DNA of 64,000 bases from an uncultured Actinomycetes bacterium (GCA_937926105.1 CALANS010000141.1:1-64000), one strand, 5' to 3'; positions 7,859 through 17,662 are shown, numbered from the stretch's first letter. The notes: a model not told the origin generated them from the sequence alone. A program made the numbers and translations.

Positions 7859-9907
7859 ATGGCAGAGCGACTACGTAACGCTACCAGCGCATACTTGCTG
7901 CAACACAAGGATAATCCAGTCGATTGGTGGCCGTGGGGGGCGGAGGCATTTGACGAGGCTAAGCGCCGTGATACGCCGGTCTTGCTCTCCATTGGATACG
8001 CCTCGTGCCACTGGTGCCATGTGATGGCGCACGAGTCGTTTGAGGACTCCACTACCGCCGCGTTGATCAACGAGCACTTCGTGCCGATCAAAGTCGACCG
8101 GGAGGAGCGCCCGGACATCGATGCGATCTACATGTCCGCCACCCAAGCACTGACCGGGCAGGGGGGCTGGCCGATGACGGTATTCCTGACCCCGGAAGGC
8201 GAACCCTTCTACGCCGGGACGTATTTCCCGCCGGCGCCCCGGTCCGGGCTGCCCTCGTTCGTCCAGGTGCTGACGGCGATCGCGCAGACCTGGCGCGCCG
8301 ACCCCGACGAGGTCCGTTCCGCGGCGGCCCGGATCACAGCGGCGCTGCGTTCCGGGATGGACGAGGTCCAGACGGTACCGATAGGCACCGAGCAGCTGGA
8401 CCAGGTGTTCGCCGCGCTGCTGGCCCAGATTGACCGTAGCAACGGAGGTTTCGGGCGTGCCCCCAAGTTTCCACCGTCGATGACGGTGGAATTCCTACTG
8501 CGGCACCACGAACGCACCGGCTCGGCGCAGGCGTTGCAGGCCGCCACTCTCACGCTGGAGAAGATGGCCCGGGGTGGCATCTACGATCAGCTGGCCGGCG
8601 GATTCGCCCGGTACAGCGTGGACGCCACCTGGCACGTACCGCACTTTGAGAAGATGCTGGACGACAACGCGCTGCTGCTCCGGGTGTACGCGCACCACGC
8701 CCGGCTGGCCGGGTCCGAGCTGTCGCTCCGAATCGCGCGCGAGACAGGGGATTTCCTGCTGAGCGAGCTTCGCACCGGGGACGGAGCGTTCGCAGCGTCG
8801 CTGGATGCGGACACCGCCGGGGTGGAGGGTCTGACCTACCGGTGGCCGATCGGCGCACTCATCGACGCCCTCGGCGGTGACGAGGATTCCCGCGCCACGC
8901 TTGGTGTTTTCGGGGTGGACCCCGAACGGCCGGACCCCGAGGGTGAGGTACTGCGCCTGGTGCGCGACCCCGACGACGCCGACCGGTTCGGCGTCGCGCG
9001 CAGGCGACTGTTGGAGGTGCGCCGCACCCGTCCCCAGCCGGCCCGGGACGACATCGTGGTGCTGCGCTCGAATGGGCTGGCGATCACGGCGCTGGCCGAG
9101 GCCGGCGCAGCGCTGGATCGACCGGAGTGGGTCGCGGCCGCCGAGGCTGCCGCCGACGCGTTGATCCGGCTGCACCGCGCGGACGGGCGGTGGCTCCGCA
9201 GTTCGCTGGGCGGCCGGCCCGGCCCCGGATCCGCAACCCTGGCCGACTACGCCTGCTTCGCGGCGGGGCTGCTGGCGCTGTACCAGGCGACCGGGCAGAC
9301 GGACCGGCTGCGCCTGGCCGTCGAAGTGCTCACCGAGATGCTGCAACGCTTCCGATCCTCCGACGGGGGCTGGTTCGACGCTGCGGACCCCGACGCCGAT
9401 TCCACCCGCGGCGCCTCCCTCGACTCCGCCCCCAGCGACGACGGGCCCGTCATCACCAGACCGCGCGACCCCACCGACGGGGCCGCACCCTCCGGGGCAT
9501 CGGCTGCCGCGGACGCGCTGCTCACGGCGTCTGCGCTGACCGGCGACGCGGAGTTCCGGCAGGCCGCCGAGCAGATCCTGGCCGGCGTCGGCTCGCTGAT
9601 TCTGCGCTTTCCCCGCTCGGCCGGCTGGCATCTGTCGGTCGCCGAGGCGCTCGCGGCGGGTCCCTTGCAGGTCGCGGTGGCCGGGCCGGCGGGGGAGCCG
9701 CGAGTTCGGCTGGCCGCGTCCGCCCGGCAGCGCGCTCCCGGCGGATCGGTGATCGAGGTCGGTGATCCGGACGCGCCCGGCCGTCCGCTGCTTGCCGACC
9801 GACCCGGCGTCGACGGCCAGGCAGCCGCGTACGTGTGCCGAGGTTTCGTGTGCGACCGGCCAGTGACCGGCACCGCGGACCTCGCCGCCGCCCTGAGCCC
9901 GCACTGA
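7859..9907 (+). CDS. DUF255 thioredoxin-fold / (alpha/alpha)6-barrel protein (YyaL/SPATA20 family)
   Basis: A 682-residue cytosolic protein typical of the YyaL family. The N-terminal thioredoxin-like domain holds C50-H-W-C53 ([15 protein letters not shown]) and the conserved [11 protein letters not shown] and [13 protein letters not shown] segments. From about residue 190 a long (alpha/alpha)6-barrel region follows ([27 protein letters not shown]). The family's reaction is not settled. The start at 7859 is chosen because AGGAG at 7846-7850 is 8 bases upstream; nearer in-frame ATG/GTG codons are too close. It is the first clear core gene right of the island. Confidence 0.9.
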   Translation: MAERLRNATSAYLLQHKDNPVDWWPWGAEAFDEAKRRDTPVLLSIGYASCHWCHVMAHESFEDSTTAALINEHFVPIKVDREERPDIDAIYMSATQALTGQGGWPMTVFLTPEGEPFYAGTYFPPAPRSGLPSFVQVLTAIAQTWRADPDEVRSAAARITAALRSGMDEVQTVPIGTEQLDQVFAALLAQIDRSNGGFGRAPKFPPSMTVEFLLRHHERTGSAQALQAATLTLEKMARGGIYDQLAGGFARYSVDATWHVPHFEKMLDDNALLLRVYAHHARLAGSELSLRIARETGDFLLSELRTGDGAFAASLDADTAGVEGLTYRWPIGALIDALGGDEDSRATLGVFGVDPERPDPEGEVLRLVRDPDDADRFGVARRRLLEVRRTRPQPARDDIVVLRSNGLAITALAEAGAALDRPEWVAAAEAAADALIRLHRADGRWLRSSLGGRPGPGSATLADYACFAAGLLALYQATGQTDRLRLAVEVLTEMLQRFRSSDGGWFDAADPDADSTRGASLDSAPSDDGPVITRPRDPTDGAAPSGASAAADALLTASALTGDAEFRQAAEQILAGVGSLILRFPRSAGWHLSVAEALAAGPLQVAVAGPAGEPRVRLAASARQRAPGGSVIEVGDPDAPGRPLLADRPGVDGQAAAYVCRGFVCDRPVTGTADLAAALSPH

Positions 9908-10067
9908 TCCTGCACCGAGCCCCACTTGGGTCGACGCTGAGTCCGGCTGGGTCTGCCCTGAGTCTGGCGTGAGTTCGGCCGTGTTCCGGTCCCGCGGACC
10001 CTGCTGACCCGATCGACTTCGCCTCGCCGGCGGGGCGCGCTACGCCCACGGCGAAACGCTGCTCCTG

Positions 10068-10091
10068 CATTACACCAGGAGCGGTGTAATG
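10068..10091. promoter_or_regulatory. Operator-like palindrome upstream of a small conserved gene
   Basis: CATTACACC (10068-10076) and GGTGTAATG (10083-10091) are perfect 9-bp inverted repeats separated by AGGAGC. GCTCCTG (10061-10067) can alternatively pair with CAGGAGC (10076-10082), giving two competing hairpins. The site ends 31 bases before the start of the following gene, so either repressor binding or an RNA switch is possible. Confidence 0.5.
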
Positions 10092-10122
10092 AAGTAATCA
10101 ATCCACGGAGGAAGGACTCACG

Positions 10123-10686
10123 ATGAGGGGATACAGCATGGGCGCTCGGGCCAGGATGCGCGCCGCGCAGGAGGTACCCGACGCGTCGGACGCGCCCGGT
10201 TGGTTCGCCGGCCGGTTGCCCGACGGCTGGTTCGCCGGCGCGCCGGACGTGACGGTGGATCGTGACGAGATCATCGTCGTGGGCACGCTGCCCGATCTGG
10301 ATGGGGAGTTCGAGGACGCCGCGGCCCGGGCCGCCGCCGAGGAGGGTCGGATCTCCCGGTTCCGCGAGCAGACCCGGGACGAGCGGATCGACATCGCGCG
10401 GCAGGCCCAGCATCGCTACGGCCGGGAGATCTCCTGGGGCGCGCAACTCGGCGGCACCCGGGCGCTGTTCACCACGGTCTCGGCGCCGGTGATGACCAGG
10501 CTGCGCCAACCCGAACGCCAGGTGCTGGACACCCTGGTCGAGTCGGGGGTGGCCCGGTCCCGTGCGGACGCATTGGCCTGGGCGGTGCGGCTGGTCGGCG
10601 ACCACGCCGACGGCTGGCTGGCCGATCTGCGCGAGGCCATGCAGGAGGTCGGTCGGCTGCGCGCCCAGGGCCCGGATCTGAGCTGA
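10123..10686 (+). CDS. Conserved actinobacterial hypothetical protein, helical C-terminus
   Basis: A 187-residue soluble protein of unknown function. The N-terminus carries GWFAGRLPDGWFAG, and residues 50-60 carry a hydrophobic strand (DEIIVVGTL). A charged helical region (65-105) precedes a C-terminal segment RQVLDTLVESGVARSRADALAWAVRLVG, which resembles a small helix-turn-helix or ribbon-helix-helix-type fold, then a final amphipathic helix. No enzyme motif is visible. The start is supported by GGAGG at 10107-10111. The palindrome just upstream suggests regulated expression, perhaps autoregulation. Confidence 0.75.
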   Translation: MRGYSMGARARMRAAQEVPDASDAPGWFAGRLPDGWFAGAPDVTVDRDEIIVVGTLPDLDGEFEDAAARAAAEEGRISRFREQTRDERIDIARQAQHRYGREISWGAQLGGTRALFTTVSAPVMTRLRQPERQVLDTLVESGVARSRADALAWAVRLVGDHADGWLADLREAMQEVGRLRAQGPDLS

Positions 10687-10740
10687 ACTCCGTCCGCATC
10701 GTCACCCCTACACCCGGCTCCGCACTCACCGGGGGCTGCC

Positions 10741-10816
10741 GCTGATCAACTCGGCTGGTCTGTGACGGGAGTGACGGATGTAGCCGAGTTCGGACGCGAC
10801 GGGCGGGTTGATCAGC
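10741..10816. terminator. Nested dyad between convergent genes (probable bidirectional terminator)
   Basis: GCTGATCAAC (10741-10750) pairs with GTTGATCAGC (10807-10816), and AACTCGGCT (10749-10757) pairs with AGCCGAGTT (10792-10800). The two right-hand parts are split by six bases, as if one long inverted repeat had been interrupted. It separates the stop of the plus-strand hypothetical gene from the stop of trhA. No T tract is present. Confidence 0.45.
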
Positions 10817-10840
10817 GCGGCCGGGGTAGCGCGAGCGGGG

Positions 10841-11545
10841 TCAGTACAGCACCAGCCAGATCGCGATGCAGTGGCAGATCGCGGCGGCCGACACGCAGGC
10901 GTGGAAGTACTCGTGGTACCCGAAGGTGGCCGGCCAGCCTCGGGGTCGGCGAGTCGCGTAGAACACGGCGCCGACCGTGTACAGCGCGCCACCGACCAGC
11001 AGGAGCACCAGTGCAGCCACCCCGCCACCGCGCAGCAGGTCGGGGATGACGAAGGCCGCCACCCAGCCCAACGCCAGGTAGACCGGCACCCCCAGCCAGC
11101 GCGGCGCGGCCGGCCAGCACATCTTCAGCGCCACCCCGGCGGCCGCGCCCGACCAGACCACCGCCAGCACCACGGTGCGCGCGGGTTGTGGGAGGGTCAG
11201 CACCGCGAATGGGGTGTAAGTGCCGGCGATGAACACGAAGATCATTGAGTGGTCGGCGCGCTTCATCCAGGTCCGGGCGCGGGTGGTGGTCCAGGTGTGC
11301 CGGTGGTAGGTGGCGCTGACGGTGAACAGTCCCACCACCGTCGCGGCGTAGATCGCGCAGGCCGCCGCGGCGGCGCCGCTGACCGTGGTCGCCGCCAGCA
11401 CGATCAGCGTGATGCCCACAGCCCCGGCGACGGTCGCCGAGTACAGGTGGATCCAGCCCCGGGCGCGCGGCTTGACCAGTGGCGGATCGAGGGTGCGCGG
11501 CAGCGTCGCCGAAACAGGGGAGGTCACCGGTCCATCGTGGACCAT
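10841..11545 (-). CDS. trhA: Hemolysin III / TrhA-type seven-helix membrane protein
   Basis: A 234-residue integral membrane protein of the hemolysin III/adiponectin-receptor (PAQR) superfamily with about seven helices. Family landmarks are visible: SATYHR in the first helices, RADHSMIFVFIAGTYTP with the conserved Asp-His, and the C-terminal YHEYFHACVSAAAICHCIAIW with paired histidines for the putative metal site. Established roles of bacterial homologues concern membrane energetics and lipid homeostasis; hemolysis is historical. The start at 11545 fits the family N-terminus, though a GTG at 11527 is possible. It is divergent from the prenyl synthase gene, as in mycobacteria (Rv1085c/Rv1086). 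Confidence 0.87.
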   Translation of the reverse strand: MVHDGPVTSPVSATLPRTLDPPLVKPRARGWIHLYSATVAGAVGITLIVLAATTVSGAAAAACAIYAATVVGLFTVSATYHRHTWTTTRARTWMKRADHSMIFVFIAGTYTPFAVLTLPQPARTVVLAVVWSGAAAGVALKMCWPAAPRWLGVPVYLALGWVAAFVIPDLLRGGGVAALVLLLVGGALYTVGAVFYATRRPRGWPATFGYHEYFHACVSAAAICHCIAIWLVLY

Positions 11546-11702
11546 CGGGGCGCGATTGCGCCCGCGCCGGAGCCATGAATTTCGTGAGCTTGCCCGCACC
11601 GGGCGTTGCCGCCCTCGGTCCGCTCGGGTGCCCCGCCTGACGAAATGGCGCCATTTCAGACTCACAAGCGGGCGGCGCTGGCCCGGCAGTACTGTCGGAT
11701 CC

Positions 11703-12470
11703 GTGCGGATGCCAGCGGTCGCCTATCGGCTTTACGAGCGGCGGCTGGTGCGCCACCTGGCCGGGGCTGCCGTGCCGCATCACGTCGGGGTGATGCTGGA
11801 TGGCAACCGCCGGTGGGCCCGTAAGGAGGGCCTGGCCAGCCCCGCCGAGGGCCACCGGGCCGGAGCCGCGCACATCGCCGACCTGCTGGGCTGGTGTCGC
11901 GGGCTGGGCGTCGGCATGGTCACGCTGTGGCTGCTGTCCACCGACAATTTGCGCCGTGAGTCCGGCGAGGTCACCTCGCTGCTGGACATCATCGCCGATG
12001 TGGTGGACGACCTCGCGGCACCGGGGCAACCGTGGAAGCTGCGCATCGTCGGGTCGATGGATGTGCTGCCCGAGGAGTTGGCGACCCGGCTGGCCGCGGC
12101 CGAGCTGCGCACCGCCGACCGGCTGGGACTCGAGGTGAACATCGCGGTCGGCTACGGCGGGCGGCAGGAGATTGCCGACGCCGTGCGTTCGCTGCTGCAG
12201 GCCAAGGCCGACGCCGGGGTCAGCCTGCAGCAGATCATCGACGGCCTGGACGTGGACGGCATCGCCGAGCACCTGTACACCTCGGGCCAGCCCGACCCCG
12301 ATCTGGTGATCCGCACCTCCGGGGAGCAGCGACTGTCCGGGTTCCTGCTCTGGCAGAGCGTGCACTCGGAGTTCTGGTTCTGCGATGCGTACTGGCCGGA
12401 CTTTCGGCGGGTGGACTTTCTGCGGGCGCTGCGCGACTACGCGGCGCGCAATCGCCGGTTCGGGGAGTAG
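11703..12470 (+). CDS. Short-chain cis-prenyl (Z-farnesyl type) diphosphate synthase
   Basis: A 255-residue undecaprenyl-diphosphate-synthase family enzyme that condenses isopentenyl diphosphate with cis geometry. VMLDGNRRWAR holds the catalytic Asp33 and diphosphate-binding residues. LWLLSTDNLRR, VNIAVGYGGRQEI, the signature LYTSGQPDPDLVIRTSGEQR and SEFWFCDAYWP follow. It matches the mycobacterial Rv1086 enzyme, which makes Z,E-farnesyl diphosphate for polyprenyl phosphate synthesis; product length here is inferred from that similarity and the adjacent trhA. The start is a GTG at 11703 (or ATG 11709); the long upstream extension is not coding-like. Confidence 0.9.
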   Translation: MRMPAVAYRLYERRLVRHLAGAAVPHHVGVMLDGNRRWARKEGLASPAEGHRAGAAHIADLLGWCRGLGVGMVTLWLLSTDNLRRESGEVTSLLDIIADVVDDLAAPGQPWKLRIVGSMDVLPEELATRLAAAELRTADRLGLEVNIAVGYGGRQEIADAVRSLLQAKADAGVSLQQIIDGLDVDGIAEHLYTSGQPDPDLVIRTSGEQRLSGFLLWQSVHSEFWFCDAYWPDFRRVDFLRALRDYAARNRRFGE

Positions 12471-12718
12471 CGCCCGCTCAGGGGGCGATGGTCGCGGATC
12501 TCGGACATGCTCTTCGGCGGCATCGGGGTCGAAACCGTGTCGGAGATCCGCGAACATCGGTGACGATGTCACGGGCCGCGCGCCGCCGGGAGCGGGACAG
12601 GTATGCGTTCTGCACCGCACGGCCCTCGTGGGGCACTCCCGCTCGTTCGGTGGCGCCATCAGCATGCCCACACCGGTACAGACGCCGTGACCCGGGCATT
12701 CCGCTGCGCGGGCCGGTG

Positions 12719-15304
12719 TCACACCAGCGAATCGTGCGCCGCAAGCGCCCGGCTGCGGCCGGCTGCCGGTCTGAGCAGGCGCGGCACCAGCCGGGCGAGT
12801 TGCGCCGACCCGAGGTGCGGGACGTAGGCGCGCAGCACCGCATTGGTGACCATCGGCAGCGCCGCCGGGTCGGGATAGGCCATCAGCAACGGCCGGTAGG
12901 CCGGATCGAACTTGGCCTTGAACGCGAGCAGCGACCGGAACCGGTACACCGGCTCCAGGATGCCCGCCAGCACCTCCACCGTGTGCCCCAGGGTCCCCAC
13001 CGGACCGTCACCCTCCGGCCATGCCAGCGGCACGCCGGACAGGCTCACCCATTCCGCGTCCTCGTCGCGAAAGGTGGTCAGCGCGGTGGCGATCAGAAAC
13101 TCCATCGTGCCGGGAAACGCGTCGGGCCCGCGCCGCATGAAATCCAGTGTCCAGCCGATGATTTCGTCGTTGCGGAACCCCGGGAGCCAGCTGGTGACGG
13201 CGGTGACGCGATCGTCGGCGTCGACCGCCAACAGACAGCGCACCTCCGGATCGTCCAGCTCGGCCAGCCCGCCCAGGGTGAAGCCCATCTCGGGCAACTC
13301 CTTGCCGGCCAGCCACTGCCGGTCGATGGCCACCACCTGATCGGCCAGGTCGTGGGGCAGGTCGCCGAATGCCGACCAGACGGCGCGGACGTCGTCGCGT
13401 CGGGCCCGGTTGAGTGCCGAGCGCACATCTTGCCAGCGCTTGCCGGTGAACGACAGCGCCTGCGGGTCCAGCGCGGTGTCCGACGCCACCGGTAGGGACC
13501 GAAAACCTTCGTAGCGCAGCAGATCGGCGGTGCGTGCGGTGACCGAGAAGAAGCACGGTGTCCAGCCGGAGGCGGCGCAGTGCGCCACGAATCCCTCCAG
13601 CGCGCTGGCCGGCCGGGGGCCGATCGGGTCGCCGGTGGTGACGGCGACCGCGGCGATCACCCGGTAGGCGAGGTAAGTGGTGCCGTCCGGGGTGAAGTAG
13701 TAGTGGTTGCCCCGCCACAGCGTCATGTAGGCCAGGCTGGAGGGCCCACCGTGGCGGTGCAGGATCACCGACGCGGCCGTCCGGTCCGGGGGCAGGTCTG
13801 CGGTGCGGCTGCGCCAGAAATGGGCCAGTGTCAGTAGCAGCGCCACGGTCCAGAACACCGCGCCGGTCCACTCGTACAGGGCGATCGCCACCGGACCGTC
13901 GGGAAAGAACCGGCCATGGCCCTCGCCGAGATAGCCGGCCGGCGCGAATCTGCCGGGCAGGCTCTCCAACAGCTGCCCCCAGGAGGGCCGCGGCCGGAAC
14001 TGGTCCCGGGCCAGCCAGCCGATACCGAGGTAGGCGGCGGCGCTCGCCAGGGCGGCGCCGGTGGTGGCGAACACCCAGGAACGGTGCATCCGCCAGGGCA
14101 GCCGGACGTCGAAGTGCTCCCGGTTGGCGACCAGCAGCACCACGATCGCCAGCGGCAGGATGATCGGCGCCAGCCGGGTGATCCAGAACTCCGACCCCGG
14201 CATGGGTGTGCCACCATCGTCGGCGACCAGGTCGGCCAGTTCGCGGTGGGACAACGCGGCACCGATCAGTGCCAGTGCCAGGTTCGTGGCGATGCTGCCC
14301 AGGTAGGCCGAGCGCCGGCCGCGCCGCAGCCCCTCGGCGAGAATCATCAGGACCAGCACCGGCAGCAGCGTCTGGAACAACGGGCCGACGCCCTGCACCA
14401 GGAAGGCGGTCCCGGCGAACCGGCAGGCGTGCCTGCCGCCGGCCACCACCCCGGAGCACCAGCGCAGTACATCGTCCGCGTCCAGCGACGGCAGGAACAG
14501 GAAGTTCAGGGCGGACAGCGGACCGAAGCGATGCGCGGCCAGCAGCGTGGATACCGGACCCAGCGCCGAGGTGGCCACCACCAGCGCGACCAGCATCCGG
14601 CGGTCGCCCGCCGGCCGGCCGGACCGCGGGGCCGGCGCCCGGCGACCGAACAGTGCGGCCCCCAGCGCCAGACCGATCAACCCGGCGGCCATGCGGATCA
14701 CATCGGCCAGATCGCCGGCATACAGCATGGTGGTCACCAGCGTCGCCGTCACCAGCACGCGCAATCTGGTGCGCCACAGCGGATCCAGCACCGCGCTGCC
14801 GGCCAGCAATAGGCCGATTGCACCCGGTGACAGGCCAACTACCGTCAGCCCCGCCAGACGCTGTGCCCAGGCATCGCCGGCATGGGCGCCGAATCGGACG
14901 ACCGCTTGGGCCACGCCTGCTCCGAGCAGCTGGCACGCCGCGAACACCAGCACCGTCCGGCCGGATCCCAGGCGGCGCTCCATCGGCGCACAGGCCACCA
15001 ACAGCACGGTGACCGCGAGGTAACCAGCCAGCCCGGAGGAGAACAGCGCGCTGGACAGCGGCGTCCAGACCTGCCCTCGGGTCAGCATCGGGGCACCGAC
15101 CCCGACCACGGCCAGCAGCGAGGGTCGTGGACCCGTGACCAGGCTCCCCGTGACAGCGCCGAGCACCCACACCGTCACCGCCAGGGTCAGGCAAAACGGA
15201 AACGTCGCGACCAGTCGCAGCATCCGGCGCCACCGCCCGGCGCCCGACCCCGCGCCAGGTTCGGGGCTGGCCCCAGCGTGTTCGACCGGCGCCGGAGCGC
15301 TCAC
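12719..15304 (-). CDS. Aminoacyl-lipid synthase with rhomboid-like N-terminus (DUF2156, MprF/LysX-like)
   Basis: An 861-residue polytopic protein. After a Pro/Ala-rich start come six or so helices in a rhomboid-like fold, with RGQVWTPLSSALF and GLSPGAIGLLLAGS near the family's catalytic Ser motif. A second block of helices follows, then a cytosolic DUF2156 tandem-GNAT domain (about 560-810). That domain has GGPSSLAYMTLWRGNHYYF, TTGDPIG, SALNRARRDD and EFLIATALTTFRDE. DUF2156 enzymes transfer an amino acid from aminoacyl-tRNA to phosphatidylglycerol or diacylglycerol at the membrane. The GTG at 15304 overlaps the stop of the upstream esterase (GTGA), so the pair is co-translated. The amino acid used is not predictable from sequence. 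Confidence 0.82.
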   Translation of the reverse strand: MSAPAPVEHAGASPEPGAGSGAGRWRRMLRLVATFPFCLTLAVTVWVLGAVTGSLVTGPRPSLLAVVGVGAPMLTRGQVWTPLSSALFSSGLAGYLAVTVLLVACAPMERRLGSGRTVLVFAACQLLGAGVAQAVVRFGAHAGDAWAQRLAGLTVVGLSPGAIGLLLAGSAVLDPLWRTRLRVLVTATLVTTMLYAGDLADVIRMAAGLIGLALGAALFGRRAPAPRSGRPAGDRRMLVALVVATSALGPVSTLLAAHRFGPLSALNFLFLPSLDADDVLRWCSGVVAGGRHACRFAGTAFLVQGVGPLFQTLLPVLVLMILAEGLRRGRRSAYLGSIATNLALALIGAALSHRELADLVADDGGTPMPGSEFWITRLAPIILPLAIVVLLVANREHFDVRLPWRMHRSWVFATTGAALASAAAYLGIGWLARDQFRPRPSWGQLLESLPGRFAPAGYLGEGHGRFFPDGPVAIALYEWTGAVFWTVALLLTLAHFWRSRTADLPPDRTAASVILHRHGGPSSLAYMTLWRGNHYYFTPDGTTYLAYRVIAAVAVTTGDPIGPRPASALEGFVAHCAASGWTPCFFSVTARTADLLRYEGFRSLPVASDTALDPQALSFTGKRWQDVRSALNRARRDDVRAVWSAFGDLPHDLADQVVAIDRQWLAGKELPEMGFTLGGLAELDDPEVRCLLAVDADDRVTAVTSWLPGFRNDEIIGWTLDFMRRGPDAFPGTMEFLIATALTTFRDEDAEWVSLSGVPLAWPEGDGPVGTLGHTVEVLAGILEPVYRFRSLLAFKAKFDPAYRPLLMAYPDPAALPMVTNAVLRAYVPHLGSAQLARLVPRLLRPAAGRSRALAAHDSLV

Positions 15305-16683
15305 CCCAGGCCCATCCGCGCGGCCAGGTGCGGTGTCGCGGTAGTCAGCGCCAGCGCAGCGACGTACCAGGAGTGTGAGCCGGGGACGTCGAACTCGTGC
15401 ACCCGCATTCCGGCCCGGCGGCACCCGCGGACCACCTCGGCGCGCTGCCGGCCGTATTTCACGTCATCCCGGCCCACCACGAAGGTGCCGTCCGCCCGGC
15501 GCCAGGTGTCCGCGGTGGCGGGCCGGCGGAGCCCGGCGGCCATGATGCGTAACGGTTCCCACGCCCGGTACGCGGCGAGATCCCCGCCGAAAGCCAGCTC
15601 GGCGGTGCGGGTCTCGCTACCCAGGGTCGGCCTGTTCTGCCCGGAGATGTCCAGGAAGGTCGGGAACAGCCGGGGATGCCGCACCGCCAATTCCAGGGCG
15701 CACGTGCCGCCGTAGGAGAAGCCGCCGACCGCCCAGTGCGCCGTGTTGGGATCCACCTGCAGGTGGGTGCGCGCCCAGTTGATCACGTCGACCGAGAGGT
15801 AGGTGTCCACGTTCCCGAGGTGCGAGTCGACGCACATCTGATTGCCGGTCAGGGATCCGTTCGCGTCGGGCATCAGCACGATCGGCGCCAGGCCGTGGTG
15901 GCGGACGGCAAAGGCATCCATGGTGGTCGCCAGATGGCCCGCCTCGATCCAGTTGTTGGGGTTGCCGAACTCGCCGGGGATGAGCATCAGCAGCGGCAGA
16001 CTCGGGCGAGGGTGGGTCAGGTAGGCGGGCGGTACGTAGACCCAGCCCGGGCGCGCGGCGAAATGCGAGACGGTCGCGGGCATCGTGACCTCCGACACCG
16101 CGCCGGCCGAGGGCATCGGACCGGTAGGACGCCAGTCCCGCAGGTTCTCATGGAGCCGTGCCCGCTGGCTTTGGGGGCCGCTCGGCGCGCCGGAGGTGAC
16201 GGTCGGCGCGCTATCGATGGGGCCGGTAGGGTCCCCCGGCTGGCCGGATTCCAGCGGTGGCAGCTGGATCTGGCCGCCGGGCGTCTGGCCCAACGCCTCG
16301 GCCGTGGTCGGGAAGTAGCCGTAGTACTGGTTGATGCCGTTCAGCGAGGTGGCCACGATCACCAGGGTCGCCAGCACCGCGAGCGTCCGCCGCCGCCAGT
16401 CGGCTTTGACCAGCGTGACGACCAGCAGCGCGACGGCCGCCAGCATGACCGCGAACCACGCGACGACCGCGCCCGGCAGCGGGTCGGTGAATGCCTGCCA
16501 CACATCGTTGACGAACCAGTCGATCAGCAGTGCCGCGCCGATGGAGCCGACGGCGACCGCCGGTACCACGATCTGCCACCACGCCCGCCAGCCCCGGCGC
16601 GCCAGCAGATAGCCGCCCGCGATCACCGCGAGCACCATCAGCACGATGGGGAATGGGCCCGCCAACAGATCCCACTGCAACAT
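15301..16683 (-). CDS. Membrane-anchored esterase, probable aminoacyl-lipid hydrolase
   Basis: A 460-residue protein with four N-terminal membrane helices (about 10-29, 37-55, 72-92 and 99-116). A linker precedes an extracytoplasmic esterase-D/antigen-85-like alpha/beta hydrolase domain (about 205-455). The nucleophile elbow is GFSYGG (Ser323) and the candidate catalytic His is in PGSHSWY (His437). Because it is translationally coupled to the DUF2156 aminoacyl-lipid synthase, a role in removing the amino acid from the lipid is inferred, as known for Corynebacterium synthase/hydrolase pairs. Another acyl-transfer or esterase role remains possible. Confidence 0.8.
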   Translation of the reverse strand: MLQWDLLAGPFPIVLMVLAVIAGGYLLARRGWRAWWQIVVPAVAVGSIGAALLIDWFVNDVWQAFTDPLPGAVVAWFAVMLAAVALLVVTLVKADWRRRTLAVLATLVIVATSLNGINQYYGYFPTTAEALGQTPGGQIQLPPLESGQPGDPTGPIDSAPTVTSGAPSGPQSQRARLHENLRDWRPTGPMPSAGAVSEVTMPATVSHFAARPGWVYVPPAYLTHPRPSLPLLMLIPGEFGNPNNWIEAGHLATTMDAFAVRHHGLAPIVLMPDANGSLTGNQMCVDSHLGNVDTYLSVDVINWARTHLQVDPNTAHWAVGGFSYGGTCALELAVRHPRLFPTFLDISGQNRPTLGSETRTAELAFGGDLAAYRAWEPLRIMAAGLRRPATADTWRRADGTFVVGRDDVKYGRQRAEVVRGCRRAGMRVHEFDVPGSHSWYVAALALTTATPHLAARMGLG

Positions 16684-16963
16684 ATCCGCACCCCTACGCA
16701 GGAGGCGTCCCCTCCGTGCGGCGGGGGCGGGCCGGTGGTGACGATCAGAGCGTGCGGATGAAAGATGGGGATGCGCTGTGAAATTGCCCAGAGTGGTGCG
16801 CGGGTCGTTCCGCGTCGGGCGGCTCGCCGGTTCTCAGCCGGCACACAGATGATCTTCACGGATCTGTTGCCGGGGTGTGATGCTGTAGGCATGGACATCC
16901 GGGCACGCAGGTGCCTACCGGGAGAGCCCGGAGGACCGCCGGAACCACCGAGGAGGGAACGCC

Positions 16964-17662
16964 GTGGTCGCATCGGGAGCCAAGCTGCTGGTGGTCGACG
17001 ACGAGCCGTCGCTGCAGGACATCGTCGCGACCTCGATGCGCTTTCTGGGATATCGGGTATCGGTGGCAGGTACCGGCCGGGAGGCGGTGCGGCGCGCCAC
17101 GGAGGAGAACCCGGACCTGATCATCCTGGACGTGATGCTGCCGGACTTCGACGGGCTCGAGGTGATGCGCAGGGTGCGTGCCGCCGGAGTGGATGCCGGG
17201 GTGGTGTTCCTGTCCGCCCGCGATACGCCGACCGACAAGATCGCCGGGTTGACGGCGGGCGGTGACGACTACGTCACCAAACCCTTCGGGCTGGAGGAGC
17301 TGGCCGCACGGGTGTCGGCCGTGTTGCGCCGGGTCCGGCCGGAATCTGGCGAGGACGAGGTGTTGCGGGTGGCGGATCTGGAGCTGGACCCCGTCACCTA
17401 CCAGGTGACCCGCGCCGGGCTGCCGGTCGACCTGGCGCCCACCGAATACAAGATGCTGCGCTATCTGATGATCAACGCCAACGTGGTGCTGTCGCGGCAG
17501 CAGCTGCTGGATGCGGTGTGGGGCACCGACTTCTACGGTGACGATTCGGTGGTGGCGACCTACATCTCCTACCTGCGACGCAAGATCGACACCCCGGCGC
17601 TGGAGCCGTTGATCCACACCCATCGGGGGTTCGGCTATGTACTGCGTGGCACTCGGCACTGA
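16964..17662 (+). CDS. OmpR/PhoB-family response regulator
   Basis: A 232-residue two-component response regulator. The receiver domain (8-120) has the acidic pair Asp12/Asp13, phospho-acceptor Asp56 (LIILDVMLPDFDG), SAR and Lys106 (YVTKPFG). The winged-helix DNA-binding domain (about 132-228) has LAPTEYKMLRYLM, a recognition helix in DDSVVATYISYLRRKID and a terminal HTHRGFGYVLR. The GTG start at 16964 is preceded by a GAGGAGGG ribosome-binding site. It is followed by the cognate histidine kinase. The input signal and targets are unknown. Confidence 0.93.
   Translation: MVASGAKLLVVDDEPSLQDIVATSMRFLGYRVSVAGTGREAVRRATEENPDLIILDVMLPDFDGLEVMRRVRAAGVDAGVVFLSARDTPTDKIAGLTAGGDDYVTKPFGLEELAARVSAVLRRVRPESGEDEVLRVADLELDPVTYQVTRAGLPVDLAPTEYKMLRYLMINANVVLSRQQLLDAVWGTDFYGDDSVVATYISYLRRKIDTPALEPLIHTHRGFGYVLRGTRH

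Noticed and set aside
13008..15233. A 741-codon minus-strand frame overlapping the DUF2156 gene
   Set aside because: It lies in another frame of the same strand as a well-supported membrane protein and has Arg/Gly/Pro-rich shadow composition.
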